A stretch of DNA of 64,000 nt, from positions 6,432,201-6,496,200 of the forward strand of contig OW204001.1 in NCBI GenBank assembly GCA_934047225.1. The letters are read 5' to 3'. The notes beneath the pieces are model-generated. The model was not told the DNA's origin, did not search any database, and was given only the letters and a program-made list of their open reading frames with translations. The number at the start of each line of letters is the position of its first letter. Position 1 is the stretch's first letter. The stretch comes from Ypsolopha sequella. Its lineage: Eukaryota > Arthropoda > Insecta > Lepidoptera > Ypsolophidae. Both the position numbers and the translations under genes were made by a program. Below are positions 34,166 to 45,657 of the stretch, piece by piece.

Positions 34166-34582
34166 TATTTATAGAAATCGGTGGTGATCCATTTTGCATT
34201 TTGATTATCATAGATATTTACTATAAGAAATATTTTTTCAAGAATTATGCATCAAATTTTCAGCGCAGTAAACTCATATGTACATTATTTTCGACTGAAT
34301 ATTTTTTGAATCGCCGAACAAGTGTACACGCTCCGTAAGACTACGTCTCGCACAAAACCAACTCTCCCACTTTACCTTTAAACTCAAAATCCCTTGTTCC
34401 ATCTAGTTGTCTTAGCGTGTCCATCAGTCTGTCAGACAAGGCTGATGTGTGGCCGGTGCGTGTTGCCAACTCCATTAACGACATGGAATTATGGTCGCTG
34501 TCATGTCGGACTGCGCGTGCGTCGACGACAAACCCTGGTGGCCAACACAGTATTTAAGTGGACTTTGGCTTTAAAACGATTT
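34166..34582. other. Unclassified, moderately GC-rich
   Basis: The 113-codon frame at 34394-34735 begins here, but its second half is transposon sequence with a G13 tract. The product is not recognisable and is not supported as a gene. Confidence 0.4.
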
Positions 34583-34811
34583 GGGGCGGATCCAGGATTT
34601 AATTTGGGGGGGGGGGGGCATTCTGACTTTACGCAGAGTAAAAAAATATATAATTTCAGGCACCTTAACCCAAAATCTATCTGTACCTTATACGAGTATA
34701 CCTATGCTGTGAAAAACTGCAACCGAATCAAATAGTGAAGTCGAGTCAAATGTATGAAATTCCTGTGTGATTTTGAGGGTGCCATGCCCTCCCCCCCCCT
34801 GTATCCACCAA
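34583..34811. mobile_element. Probable foldback DNA transposon with G-tract ends
   Basis: The left end 'ggggcggatccaggattt' followed by 13 G is matched by a right end with 9 C followed by 'tgtatccacca', an approximate inverted repeat typical of hAT-like MITEs. The interior of about 170 bp has no coding frame. Confidence 0.45.
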
Positions 34812-34988
34812 TGTTTGCGATAATACTTACTCGTAGACGCCACAAAGTCCAAGGTGATGCGTCACGTTCAAAGTATATACTTTATTAAATATTACTAAAC
34901 ACTCTGCTACCAGAATGATATATAAAAATGTTGGTTTATTCTAGTAAAATTATAAACGGAAGAATAATGATTTAATTAAAGTCACCAC

Positions 34989-35407
34989 GGCGATATACGA
35001 AAAAATACGGGTGTTTCTTTTCTGTGTATTTCATGAAATACACCGAAAATTTTAATACATTTCTGGTATATGTATTCTGACTATATAATCTAGGGTTTTG
35101 AAATTGGAAAACATGTTTGGATGAATTTTCCTCAATAGAAATAATTGTTGAAATGAGGTCTTCAAACACACTTTTGCTCCTCGTTTGACGAATAGGAACC
35201 ATATACAGAACTCAAACATATTTTATTAGGTGTGTTTCAACAACATCTAGAGATTTCATATTGGAAATTTTGCTAGCTACTTTAGTTTTTTTAATAAAAA
35301 TATAAAACCAACTTTTTTCCCTTTTGCCTTGAATCCGCCCCTCTCGCACTGCGCGATTTTTCGCTTGGAGTGACAGTGACAAAAATAAAATTCGCATAGC
35401 CTCTTAA
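34989..35407 (+). mobile_element. TTAA-flanked MITE, family 1, copy 2
   Basis: Starts 'ggcgatatacgaaaaaatac' and ends 'ttcgcatagcctcttaa'. The left TTAA is degraded and the right one intact. It is the cleanest uninterrupted copy, and comparison with 53134-53715 exposes the 134-bp insertion in the latter. Confidence 0.8.
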
Positions 35408-35409
35408 GG

Positions 35410-36390
35410 CAATTAGTGTCGTCAAATTAGCAGCTCGATGTTTGTCGGAAATGACATTAAGACTGTACCTGAGCCTAGAGCATGACCAACTCCAGTCTAT
35501 CTAGGATTCGTTTGAAGAAATTCGGACTCTCCTTGTATTGAAAAAAATATATTTGGTTTATTAATCTTTTCTCTAGGGATCTTACGTATAAACAATGTAC
35601 TAAGATTTATACTTTTGTCAAAAAAAATGTTTTGCAACCTCTTTTTTTTTGGTGCTCAAACGTTCGCTTGAAGAACGCGGTTAAGAAATCAACTTGATTT
35701 TTTTTTCATAAAATAGGTAATACAAATATGAAGGTATATCACCTAAATTCAATATTTTTTTCCCTTCAAAATATTTCAGTATTAGCTAAAAACACACCAA
35801 TTGGTTGTTTCGCTGCGTGATCACTAGTATTACGCGTCTAAGAAAAAGAGGCCAAAGAGCCAACATATAATCGCCTCTATGAAAAGCCAATAAAGTCTTT
35901 GCCATTAAACTTATTGTGCTGGACGGGTAATAAAAAAAGTTGCTAGTGTATGTCATCTTCTTAAAATAACGTTCATATCAGCGAGCAATGCACAGTGGCT
36001 GTTACGATGCTCGCTGAGTCCTTGATAGTGTGGAATAGGAGAAAATAATACTTTTCACATGGACGTGATTGTTTGACTGAAAAATCCTTCAACTTTATCT
36101 ATTATTCAAAGCATAAATGAATTAAATCGACCAAGCCACATAGAGCAGAAGGGAATTCAAGCTAAAAAACAACATACGTTTTGTTACAGTTGGTAATTCT
36201 TATACTTTTTTCAACATTTTTGGTATGGCCATAAACGAGAAATATAGGCTTTAGAAAGTACCCTTTGGCGATACCAGCTCCTTGGTACTGGCTCCGTTTT
36301 TATTTCACTGTTTTCAGAAATAAGATAATCTGACCCAGTGCTTGCCGACCAAGAATCTGTTACCGACAATAAATATCGTAAATTGAAACT
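35410..36390. other. Intergenic with a family 5 relic
   Basis: At about 35935-36075, on the minus strand, 'aacgttcatatcagcg' and 'cttttcacatggacgtg' mirror family 5 of 31.8 and 33.5 kb. The rest shows no gene or repeat that I can define. Confidence 0.5.
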
Positions 36391-36394
36391 AGAA

Positions 36395-36835
36395 TAAAAA
36401 CCGGCCAAGTGCGTGTCGGGCCACGCGCAGTGTAGGATTCCGTAGTTGCCCTGCACAATATGCGGACTTCTTCTCCAAGAACATTTTATAAGTTTGTCGA
36501 CTAATACAGATCGCGCCAAATTCTAGTACGCTCGGAAGTTGCTTCTCCCAAGAACGGCCCATACATTTTGTTCCAGCTGATGCGAAGCGCCCCGTGTTTA
36601 GAGGGGACTAAAAGTTTTGCGCGATCTGTACTCGTTAACTTGTAAAGCCTACTTAGCTGTGATAGTTTTCCTTTTAATTTCGTACCACTTTATCGGCGTG
36701 ATAAATATGTATACCTATGCCAAACTACAGCTTTCTAGTACTAATAGTCCCTAAGCCGCGGACAGACAGACAGACAAACAGACGGACATGGTTTTGTTGA
36801 CTACGAAACCCTACAAGTAGGATACCCTAGCATAG
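36395..36835 (+). repeat. Lepidopteran dispersed repeat copy
   Basis: Head 'aaaaccggccaagtgcgtgt' at about 36397, middle blocks diverged, tail 'gacagacagacagacaaaca' at about 36761 and 'cgaaaccctacaagtaggat'. The order matches the family at 44911-45150. A 102-codon antisense frame over the head is accidental. Confidence 0.65.
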
Positions 36836-37092
36836 GCGATTGCTTCCCAGCTATTTATTTCTGGTAGTATATGATAGAGTGTCGAATGATTACAAAAGAA
36901 TCACTCAACCTATAGCCAAGTTTACAAGATGATCTCTTTGGATCGTAAAAGTAGTTATCAAGCAGCACACAGATTATGCTCAAGGTACAAAAGCTTATTC
37001 AGTTGAATTTAGTTCTCACTGCGTAAATACTTGTAATATTGTTCATTTAACTTTGAATTTTAAATAAAGCTATGAAAAAACCACTCTTATTT

Positions 37093-37476
37093 TTATTGAA
37101 CATAAAGGTTAAAACGGTTTAAAATAACCTCTGTCTCGTATGGTAATGTGGCGAGAAATTGACACCGATTGGCAATGGCCAAAGCTGTAGGTGGCTGTAG
37201 TTCTGTAGATAAGTTCACTTTGTAATATAGTTTTTGCATAGAAAAAGGAAAATTCTGTTTTGTACTGTCTTCTATTGGTAACTTTGGTAATTGTGGGCAA
37301 AATAATCTGCAGAAGTACAGATCATTTCTTTTTTTAAGGTGGACAGTCATTGTTTGAATCTTGCGCACATATTTATTTGAAAGTCTCTTTGAAAGTCTGA
37401 AATGTCTTTCTAACATTTGATAATTAAATAAATTTTCAATGCATGTGCTCGTAAAGGCCCACTTTTTATGCATCAA
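37093..37476 (-). CDS. Unrecognised 127-codon frame, doubtful
   Basis: This is one of the longest frames in the window not explained by a repeat or known domain. The product starts MMHKKWAFTS, is rich in aromatic and basic residues and shows no motif that I recognise. There are no close neighbours, no promoter signal and no splice pattern that I can defend. It may be a decayed transposon open frame or chance. A protein search against lepidopteran proteomes would settle it. Confidence 0.2.
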   Translation of the reverse strand: MMHKKWAFTSTCIENLFNYQMLERHFRLSKRLSNKYVRKIQTMTVHLKKRNDLYFCRLFCPQLPKLPIEDSTKQNFPFSMQKLYYKVNLSTELQPPTALAIANRCQFLATLPYETEVILNRFNLYVQ

Positions 37477-37699
37477 AACCGAACAGAAAGTCGATTATTT
37501 TGCCCTAGGGCTTTATTATAATTTCTTTTTTAATTCATTTACAATGGTTGGCTAACCTGCAGCCTTTCCTGTGTACCATAGACGTTATACTTTTTTTCCA
37601 CTGTTTAACGGCTCTGGATACAGTCCTTTTGAGCCAATTATAATTTAAAGTTCACAAAATTATATTTGTTTTATTTCCTCACACTATGCATTGAAAAAT

Positions 37700-37810
37700 G
37701 TAGTATGATACACGGGCGTAAGAGCAATAAATTACTCGGTTACGTTTAAAACACTCGCTACGCTCGTGTTTTAAATAGTCCTCGTAATTTATTCCTTTGC
37801 ACCCTTGTAG
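37700..37810. repeat. Small foldback
   Basis: 'gcaataaattactcggttac' is mirrored by 'agtcctcgtaatttattcct', and the centre 'gtttaaaacactcg' / 'cgtgttttaaat' pairs tightly. The outer pairs 'cgggcgta' and 'caccctt' are weak. Confidence 0.65.
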
Positions 37811-37934
37811 CATAAACTACTATTATATTTACCTTTGTAGCCTTTTTAAATAATTGTTTTATTATAAATATACACAAATAACACACAATATTACAATAAC
37901 ACTTTAAAAATCAAGATATATTTTGTGATCGGTT

Positions 37935-38062
37935 GGAATAATAATAATAACGTATTAATTAAATTACTTATAATAATAACTTATCAATTAAATGACTTAT
38001 AATAATAACTTATTATTTAGATGTCTTATGATAATAACTTATCAATTAAACTACTTATAATT
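37935..38062 (+). repeat. Tandem repeat, unit about 33 bp, four copies
   Basis: 'cttataataataacttatca' with 'attaaat(g/t)a' recurs at about 33-bp spacing up to the ribozyme-like motif at 38060. It is very AT-rich and the units are imperfect. Confidence 0.7.
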
Positions 38063-38105
38063 TCAACTGATGCCCCACTGGGCCACGAAATATATTTTTA
38101 TTTCA
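38060..38105 (+). ncRNA. Decayed hammerhead-like motif
   Basis: CTGATGCC at 38067 is followed by a CCC/GGG hairpin and GAAATATAT at 38087. Stem I is not formed beyond two pairs. It is probably a mutated copy facing the one at 38176. Confidence 0.3.
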
Positions 38106-38175
38106 AAGTGTATTGTAACATTGTGTGTAGCTGTGTATTATTTGATAATGATAAAAGAAACAAAAAATAAAATAG

Positions 38176-38216
38176 TGTGAATATATTTCGGGCTATTCGG
38201 GCCTGGCATCGATCAC
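38176..38216 (-). ncRNA. Decayed hammerhead-like motif
   Basis: On the minus strand it reads GTGA, TCGATGCC (first core base mutated from C), hairpin, CCCGAAATATATTCAC. The outer stem GTGA/TCAC is still visible, but one base has been lost before it, so it should be inactive. The sequence is close to the 3263-3303 motif. Confidence 0.35.
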
Positions 38217-38379
38217 AATGTTTTAGTGCCTATCTTTTAGCGTTTTCGATGATATATTAATGACGTTTAACTTGAAAAAAATCTGTCTTCGTGAGAACAT
38301 CAACTAAGCTGTCGAGTTGACTTACCTAAGTTAGGCTATAAAACTCGTAGGCATTTAAGGCAGCTCGGCTTTTATTGTA

Positions 38380-38435
38380 GTGTGTCGTAACTTAACGTAA
38401 CGTTACGTAACGCAACGAAACGTAACGACTAACAG
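38380..38435 (+). repeat. TAACG-type short tandem repeat
   Basis: 'taacttaacgtaacgttacg' and the following 'taacgcaacgaaacgtaacg' form an imperfect (CGTAA)n run of about 50 bp. Confidence 0.65.
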
Positions 38436-38968
38436 CAAGTGCGGAAACAGAATCAGGATCACCTATCTATTAAATTGCGTTTACCCTTATTTTTAGGAAA
38501 ATTAGATTCTACGTGAATATAGAGAACTCTTGTGTATTGATTTTTGCATGGGCGTCATCATGAACATTGCTTAGCTTTTAAACTTTCTACACCCAAGTGC
38601 CAACCTACAGCATTTTATTTCATATATCAACATTTTATTTTTACCAAAAACAGAAATCCCTTTTTTTTAGGCCTATTCGAAGCTTCTGCAAAGATTCTAA
38701 CAAAATTATAAAATTTTACAAGATTTTTAGCAGAATTAGAGGAGCTTCTGGTCCTCTAAAAAGGCCATTTTGCATGAATCACATTATGATTCTGTTCTAA
38801 TGCCGTCTCTTTTGCACGCGTGAAAAAAGTCTGACTCTATCCTACTTTCAAATCATTTTATGATTCACCCAAGTCGGCCTTTTTAGATCCCCTGATCTCT
38901 TACATATTACTGTTTGTGTTAATTAGCTTGTAGATAGTTTAGTTTACTAAGTATTTGAGTAATATATA

Positions 38969-39591
38969 CAGTGTGTTACTCGTACAAGTGCACATCCGAA
39001 AAGGGGTGAAACTAGACCTTATTTTATCGACAACAAAAATGTTTTTTTTTTTAGAAAATCTTTGTTTTATAAATTTACGTTTTAAATATTTTTTTTGCCT
39101 ACCATGGAGACTATGTATAAAATATGTCATAACTTTTGACCTATCGCGAGTAATGCAATGAAATAAAACCGTTATAATCCTTAAGAATAGACGTTGCATA
39201 CCAAATCAAAAACAAAACATAATCAACTACCATTACCATAAAAATAATATCCTAAAAGATGATTTCTTTAATTTTTCTGTCTTTTTTTTTCAGTAATAGT
39301 CAATTTTTTCAAAATAATGTCCCCATTTTACTATACTTTTATTCCTATTTATCATTAACTATTCCATTATCTTTCTAACAAAAAAAATACAACGTTCTAT
39401 CATAAATACAATATTTTCTACGAGCGGTTAACCAAAGGCACTGCGCTCGCGTCCCATACAAATATACCCAGGTGGAGTATTTTTTCAAGATTAAAAAAAA
39501 AATCTAAAAAAATTTTTTCTTTGTTTTTGTCGATATATTTAAATCTAGTTTCATCCACTTTTGGATGTGCACTTGTAGGAGGGACACACTG
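38969..39591. mobile_element. MITE with CAGTGTGT ends, about 620 bp
   Basis: The left end CAGTGTGTTACTCGTACAAG, followed by 'tgcacatccgaaaaggg', is mirrored by 'tccacttttggatgtgcact' and 'tgtaggagggacacactg' at the right. The inverted arms are about 50 bp. CAGTGTG-type ends beside TA suggest a Tc1/mariner-like origin, but the TA duplication is not clean. The interior is AT-rich and non-coding. Confidence 0.7.
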
Positions 39592-39789
39592 TGTATTTAA
39601 ATCTTTTAATATTTTGGCTTCATGGCACTACCCTCAACACCTTCCCATTACCAAAGGTTAGCTGGTAAATAATACTAAATAGTATGAAGCTCGCCTATTT
39701 ACGAAATTTTTACCTTTTGCAATAAAGAATTTTATTATTATTATTCTTTGAAGCACCCTTTCTCAGACAAACAGCTAAGTATGTGTATT

Positions 39790-40290
39790 ACTAGCGACCC
39801 GCCCCGGCTTTGCACGGATGCAATGCTGATACTAAATATACTACAGTATTTAAAGTACTTAATTTGTATTGCTTAAAATCGCTTCGTAAATAAGCCATTA
39901 TTTCTCGTAAAAAGTAAAGGAAAAATGGTTATTGTGGGTTATCCCTAAGAGATAGACATATATTATATCATTGCGGATTTTTTTGTAGACCTTTTTACGG
40001 TGTACAATACTGTCGTACATTATTTTGATCTATTTCGTAGGGTTCAGCCAGCGTTTACAATTTAAGCTTAAAAAATGGGTTTATTTACGACATCACATCA
40101 GAAACCTTTAAAATTATCAGTGTTTCTCTACTATACTATACATTTATTATACATATAAACCTTTCTCTTGAATCACTCTATCTATTAAAAAAAACACATC
40201 AAAATCCGTTGCGTAGTTTTAAAGATCTAAGCGTACATAGGGACAGACAGACAGCGGGAAGCGACTTTGTTTTATACTATGTAGTGATGG
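39790..40290 (+). repeat. Dispersed repeat of the 'gcgacccgccccggc' type
   Basis: Starts 'actagcgacccgccccggct' and ends 'gggaagcgactttgttttat' after 'gacagacagacagcgg'. I recognise both end blocks as a very common insect interspersed repeat about 500 bp long. Its class (short LINE derivative or other) is not decided here. Confidence 0.65.
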
Positions 40291-40579
40291 CTCAGTAGCT
40301 ATTACACGTTAAAAACAGGAACAATAAAGAGAATAATTACCGCAATGTCACTTGATCGTGTGACTATATAATTCTTCTTGTAGCGGACACAAATGAAATA
40401 TGTACGGATGTGTATTGAAGTTATTAGTTGGGTATTTATGAACATTATTTATTGGCAAATTGAAAGGAGTATCTATTGCTGAGCCTGTGCCTCATAAATT
40501 GGAATTGTTTAACAAATTATATTTACTTACATAGAGTTCTAGAGATATCGAGGACATCATGTTGTAATTGTAATAAATC

Positions 40580-40760
40580 CTTGTTTAAAAAAACACTTGT
40601 ACATACCCACATATTATAACTTTATTATGCCCAACCGGTTTCGCTGTAAAGCATTTTTAGGGCCTTTTACACATCTTAACTAACAAAGAAATAATTTACA
40701 CTACAACCATGTCTAAAATGACGTGCAATAAAAAGTACAAGTGTTTTTTTAAACAATGTT
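40580..40760. repeat. Inverted pair around a 'cccaaccggtttcgc' core
   Basis: 'taaaaaaacacttgtacata' at about 40586 is mirrored by 'agtacaagtgtttttttaaa' at about 40734. This suggests a MITE of about 180 bp with ends of roughly 20 bp. Confidence 0.55.
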
Positions 40761-40793
40761 TTATAAATTCCACCAAGTGCCAACAATCACTAG

Positions 40794-41055
40794 CAGTGGC
40801 GTGCACAGAACTTTTTCCCGGAAAAGCAATCAGAAGGTCAAGTACAACAATAAAAAAAATATGAAAAAATTTAAAAAACACTTTGAAAAAAAAAAGTTTG
40901 TATGACGCCAGGGTAGGCACTGCCTTCCCTAGAGTGAACATTTTCATACAAACTTTTTTTTTTGAAAGTGTTATTTAAATTTTTTTATATTTTTTTTATT
41001 GTCGCACTTGACCTCCTGATTGCTTTTCCGGAAAAAAGTTCTGTGCACGCCACTG
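40794..41055. mobile_element. hAT foldback MITE, copy 1, TSD ATCACTAG
   Basis: It runs from CAGTGGCGTGCACAGAAC to GTTCTGTGCACGCCACTG, with inverted arms of over 100 bp covering nearly the whole element. The 8-bp ATCACTAG flanks it on both sides (40786-40793 and 41056-41063). CAGTGGCG ends and 8-bp target duplications define hAT transposition. The element has no coding capacity, so a hAT transposase encoded elsewhere must have moved it. Confidence 0.95.
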
Positions 41056-41586
41056 ATCACTAGCATCTACTATGTAATAAATCCTTTTCACATAGTTTTA
41101 TAAAATAATTGTTTTTACAAAGTTCTACTCGTACTCGTTTCCTGCAAGTATTATTTCATAATTTTTTGAAAGGAAAGTGGACAATTAATCAAACTTTGAA
41201 TAAAAAAGCTATACCTATTTGCATTTAAATTCCACTTGTGATTTTTATACTTATATCATCTTGGTATTTATAGAATACCCTTACCTTTACTGGCTAACTG
41301 ATCCATCAAGGTCTTGACCAAATTGCTGGACCTAGGAACATACAATTTGAATGTTTGTTTCCTGTATGACGTAGACATTGGCAAAGAAAGTATTTGAAGA
41401 AAAACAGGATCCATGCGACCAATTCTAGGGGCGTTCTTTATTAAATAATTATCAATAATACAATAATTCGACTAACGACGATCTCACTGAAGTGGACTAA
41501 ATATATCGCTAAATAATGTTTATTATGGTTTTTTATTTGTAAAAATTATAGCAACAAAAAAAATACTACCATAATATGGGTGCAAA

Positions 41587-41935
41587 CTTATGAAATTGCC
41601 GAAATTTTCTTACAAATTCATGAGTCCATTAATTCTTGTAATTCAATAGCTATTTCCAGTATTTGTTTTTGATTTTCGAAAGTTTATTTTAAGGTTTTAT
41701 CTACATATACGTATTAAATTTTGTTTTTATTGTCAATTTGATAACTAAGATAAAATCTTCAAAACAGTTCGTCCTAAATGCCATCCATTTCCATGATAGG
41801 ATTCGTAATAGTTTTTAAAAAATGTATATAAATTTGTATTTGTCATTCTAATAAAAAATGCAAAAATGTTAATACTGACAATTGAGTTTTCTTCAAATTG
41901 TCCATACAAACGGACATTTCATATTTTTTCACCTA
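41587..41935 (+). mobile_element. MITE family 2, copy 3
   Basis: Begins 'acttatgaaattgccgaaat', contains 'gtcctaaatgccatccattt' and ends 'cggacatttcatattttt'. It is about 45 bp shorter than the copy at 4172. Confidence 0.7.
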
Positions 41936-41939
41936 ATAT

Positions 41940-42549
41940 GTTATAATAAAATCATGACACTACGTCCAGATCAGATTCTAGATAATGTTAAGTCTGCATG
42001 ACAAACATAGTACAGTACCCGCCGAGCCACAATCCTCGCAGTAGCGTGCGCGGGCGCAGCGCGACGTGTGATCTGATAACGAGCTCGCTGACGGTGAGCC
42101 TCTATGCATATGCCAACGGTTGTTTGCTCAACGAATACGATCTGGTTTAATGGTCTTACGGTCCGGGAACATTTATATGAATCGTTAGTTTGTTCATAGT
42201 TATTCGGTACAGAAATGACGTCTTTGAATTTCTAGATCTGCAGATACATAATAATGTTTTAGTATGCTTCAATTTTCTGTGTGTAATAAAGGGGGAGGTT
42301 TCACCTTAACTACCCAATTGTCCACATCGGCTGCTCGTGATGCTTCTTGCTAGCTAATAGACGAAACTGAATATTGGTTTTATAGCCACTGTTATAGCTA
42401 GACTAAATACAACAGGCCATCTACTTTGTTGCCAAAAAGTCTATCACTGCGTTGGACAACTCGCCTGCTCAGCATGGTGTTCAGGACACCTAAACGATCC
42501 ACAGTGAAGTTTTAGGCTGATGGATATGCCTTCGTTTTACAAAGCAATA
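41940..42549. other. Intergenic, no gene seen
   Basis: A short GC-rich patch at 42015-42110 has no recognisable content. Confidence 0.4.
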
Positions 42550-42557
42550 ATCTAGAG

Positions 42558-43137
42558 CAGTGGCGTATTTAGGTTCAGTGCCGTGCCGCCCCGAGCCACA
42601 TCTGGCTGCGCTCACATGTTGTCCAAAATGTTTATAAATCATTATAGAAAAATACCGTCAAATATATTTATGAAACGGTATTTATTAAAAAAACTTACTC
42701 ATATTTTTTTAATATTTTAGAACCTTTTGTCGGGTCTATTATGTTGCAAACAAGTCAAATAAATCTGAATAATCTGAATAATCTGTATCTCTCGTCAGTT
42801 TACTTTGAAAACACAGCTAAAGAATTTAGTCGCATTTGAGCTATAGTTTTGTAGAGGCAGGTTTTACTCCTTTTAAGAACTGAAAATTATCTTTCTACGA
42901 TATAGTTCGAAGGCGTACATGAAAATATTCGCAATGGAATTATAGCATTTATATACGAATAATATTCATCGAATATATATTTTCGATGTCTTTCTCGTGA
43001 ATTATAACATGTTTAATTATTATTTAGGCAAAAATGCGAATTTGCTGATCGAGGCCTTTATCACCAGCCCGGGCAGCCCCAACGATTCGGCCGCCCTGGG
43101 CAATGGCCCAATTGGCCCTTATGTAAATATGTTACTG
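42558..43137 (+). mobile_element. hAT-like element, about 580 bp
   Basis: It starts CAGTGGCGTATTTAGG and ends GTTACTG. The subterminal parts at both ends are GC-rich ('gccgtgccgccccgag' and 'gcccgggcagccccaacg'), as in known hAT elements. The flanks are 'atctagag' on the left and 'atctagga' on the right, an 8-bp duplication with two changes. The interior encodes nothing, so this is a non-autonomous or deleted copy. Confidence 0.75.
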
Positions 43138-43289
43138 ATCTAGGAGTTTAAATTTTACACTTTTGTAATACAGCTTATTTTGACTTTTGCTTATTTGATA
43201 TTTACCGTCGTATAGACGATTTCAAGTTTCCGAAAAATAATAATAACCTAATAAATAATAACCTAAAAATAGTTTACGGTGCGGTGTAT

Positions 43290-43542
43290 CAGTGGCATGT
43301 ATAGAACTTTTTTCCAAAAAAGCAATCAGACAATAAAAAAATATGAATAAATTTAAATAACACTCTGAAAAAAAAAATTGTATGAAAATGTTCACTCTTG
43401 GGTAGACAATGCCTACCCTACGCCTACCCTGGCGTCATACAAACTTTTTTTTAAAGTGTTATTTAAATTTTTTCACATTTTTTTATTGTCAATCTTGACC
43501 TTCTGATTGCTTTTCCGGAAAAAAGTTATATGCACGCCACTG
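43290..43542. mobile_element. hAT foldback MITE, copy 2, TSD CGGTGTAT
   Basis: Same family as 40794-41055, with ends CAGTGGCATGTATAGAAC and TATATGCACGCCACTG and 8-bp flanks CGGTGTAT at 43282-43289 and 43543-43550. A few end mutations show that it is older than the others. Confidence 0.93.
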
Positions 43543-43550
43543 CGGTGTAT

Positions 43551-44590
43551 AGATTACAATTAACTAGAATCGAGATTTGAGGCCAAACCAGTCTCGACAT
43601 CTCTAAGTTTTCCGCCCATGTGGCCGGTCTCTTATCACCGCACTGTCAGTAGTACTGACTCAGTACGGTGCGCAGTGACAATGCGCATCGAGCTGATTTG
43701 AATAATTGCGGCGACTCCTGCGCACTTCACATTGACCAGCGCGTTGATCGCTTAACTGATATATCGTACAGTTTTTTTTTTAACACGACGTATTACACGC
43801 TTTCCCATTCCCTATTGAATACTATATTTATTAATATATAATATACCCAAGTTTTGTCTCCCTGAAGAATACACAGAGAACACTGATCTCTATTCTGAGA
43901 GCTTGAGTATGAAAAAACAAATAAACTGAAAAAAAAAATACTCGTCACTGTTATACCCGTTCAATGTTCAGTTGACATCAAGTTGAAATGATGATCTATC
44001 GAGGTTCAAAACTAAATAAATATATCACAAACATTTAGCCTAAGTTGTGATATTTTATATCGTGATATTTTTCAGAGGGTATTATACCTTCAACGGTCTA
44101 AATTTCTCTTCACTGTAGCTTAATGAATCTGTTGTTAAAAAACACAGTAAAGTTTAACAACACAAGCTGGCTTTGATACATACAACCAAATTTAGATTTT
44201 ATTTCTTAGTTGAAACAAAAGTGTTATTTCTATTCAGGGCCATAATATCATAGACTGAATTTTTAAAAAACTATGGTCTTGTATCTGATCATTCTCTAGT
44301 ACAAATGTCGAGTTAGTCGTACATCGACATATTCCCCAGGAGATTAACCTTCCACACTGACCTGCAGCCCGCAGCCTGCAGCCAGCAGCCCGCAAAGGCT
44401 GCTTTCTTTCCGGCATCGACTAGCCGCTACAATGCGTGTAGAAAGTGCTTTGCATTTATGTTACCCGTAACTAGCGACCGAGTAAACTGTGGATATTGGT
44501 TTTAGTATACTAATTGAAATACCAAACTAATGTTACGATTTATTTCATCTAAGAAGTGTTAGAGATGTTCTGAGTGTCACCGAATGATCA
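43551..44590. other. Intergenic, no gene seen
   Basis: A higher-GC patch at 43600-43750 and a short direct repeat 'cagcccgcagcctgcagcc' near 44364 are the only irregularities. The 60-codon antisense frame at 44234-44416 is not credible. Confidence 0.4.
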
Positions 44591-44599
44591 AAGGTCTCT

Positions 44600-44770
44600 A
44601 TTTAGGGTTCCGTATCCACAAAGGTGCCAAACGGAAACCTATTACTAAAGCCTTCGCTATCTGTCCGTCCGCCTGTCTAAGGAGTCTACAGCTTCAGCTA
44701 TAATAGGTAACCAGTTGAATTTTTTACAGAATACGTGCACGTGTAGTTATGGCCTATCAAAGAGCAAAAA
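44600..44770 (-). repeat. Lepidopteran dispersed repeat, antisense tail
   Basis: 'tagggttccgtatccacaaa', 'tgtccgtccgcctgtctaag' and 'gtctacagcttcagct' are the reverse complement of the family tail seen at 27000-27100. Confidence 0.6.
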
Positions 44771-44910
44771 AATAAAAAAAAATTTAAACCCAAGAAAAAA
44801 CCTCGAAAAACTAGAATTTTTTCAACGTTAATTGTTTTAGCTCTATCTTAAAAACGGGTAAATATATGCAAGTTTGAAATTTGGTTGATAGTAAAACAAC
44901 AAATAATCAA

Positions 44911-45150
44911 AACCGGCCAAGTGCGAGTCGGATGCGCGCACCAAGGGTTCCGTACCATTATCTATAAAAACGGTAAAAAAAACATGTCTGTTTTGTGGGA
45001 GCCCCCTTAAATATTTATTTTATTCTATTTTTTAGTATTTTTTGTTATAGCGGCAACAGAAATACATAATCTGTGAAAATTTCAACTGTCTAAGTATCAC
45101 GGTTCATGAGATACAGCCTGGTGACAGACGGACAGACAGACAAGTTTCAA
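44911..45150 (+). repeat. Lepidopteran dispersed repeat, best copy
   Basis: Reads 'aaaaccggccaagtgcgagt', 'caagggttccgtaccatt', 'gttatagcggcaacagaaat', 'gtatcacggttcatgagata', 'gacagacggacagacagac' in canonical order. It is the clearest reference copy of this family in the window. Confidence 0.8.
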
Positions 45151-45179
45151 ATTTGGTTGATAGTAAAACATCAAATAAT

Positions 45180-45335
45180 AAAAATTAAGTTACTCATACC
45201 ATATCATAGTTTTTTGTAACCTTGATGTTGCTATGACATTTATATTGTTATTATTTACCATAACGTTTTTAGGGTTCCATACCCGTATTGTGTGGTGATA
45301 GTGCGCGAGTCCGACTTGCACTTGCCCGGTATTTT
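45180..45335 (-). repeat. Dispersed repeat head, antisense
   Basis: 'ttagggttccatacccgtat' to 'gagtccgacttgcacttgcc' is the reverse complement of the head unit triplicated at 25850-26830. Confidence 0.65.
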
Positions 45336-45657
45336 TAACAAAGAATTTATTCCGTCCTAAAGTAACACTGGATTTAATCAGATATCAAACATTCTTATTA
45401 TTTCTCGAAGTACCATTTGTGGATACGGAATAATCCTTTAAAAAGTGTCTACACCCGTTTTCAGTTTTTTTTACTAGAATCCAAGATCAAAAAGATGGTG
45501 TTAGTTGCAGTGGTCAAGAACAGTTAGTGTAGAAAGCCGCAGGCGCGGTCTGTTGGTATCAGATAGCCGGCACGGGCGGACTGTGCTACACATCCTGCGT
45601 GCACTATGGGACATCTAATGATGATGTACACAAATAAGTACTGAAAAAAGTCTGACA

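Noticed and set aside
37093..37476. Host protein-coding gene
   Set aside because: The 127-codon frame has no recognised domain, no exon neighbours and no expression signal. It is kept in the feature list only as a doubtful frame.
38969..39591. Firm mariner assignment with TA duplication
   Set aside because: The inverted ends are clear and CAGTGTG-like, but TA is directly adjacent only on the left, so the superfamily remains tentative.
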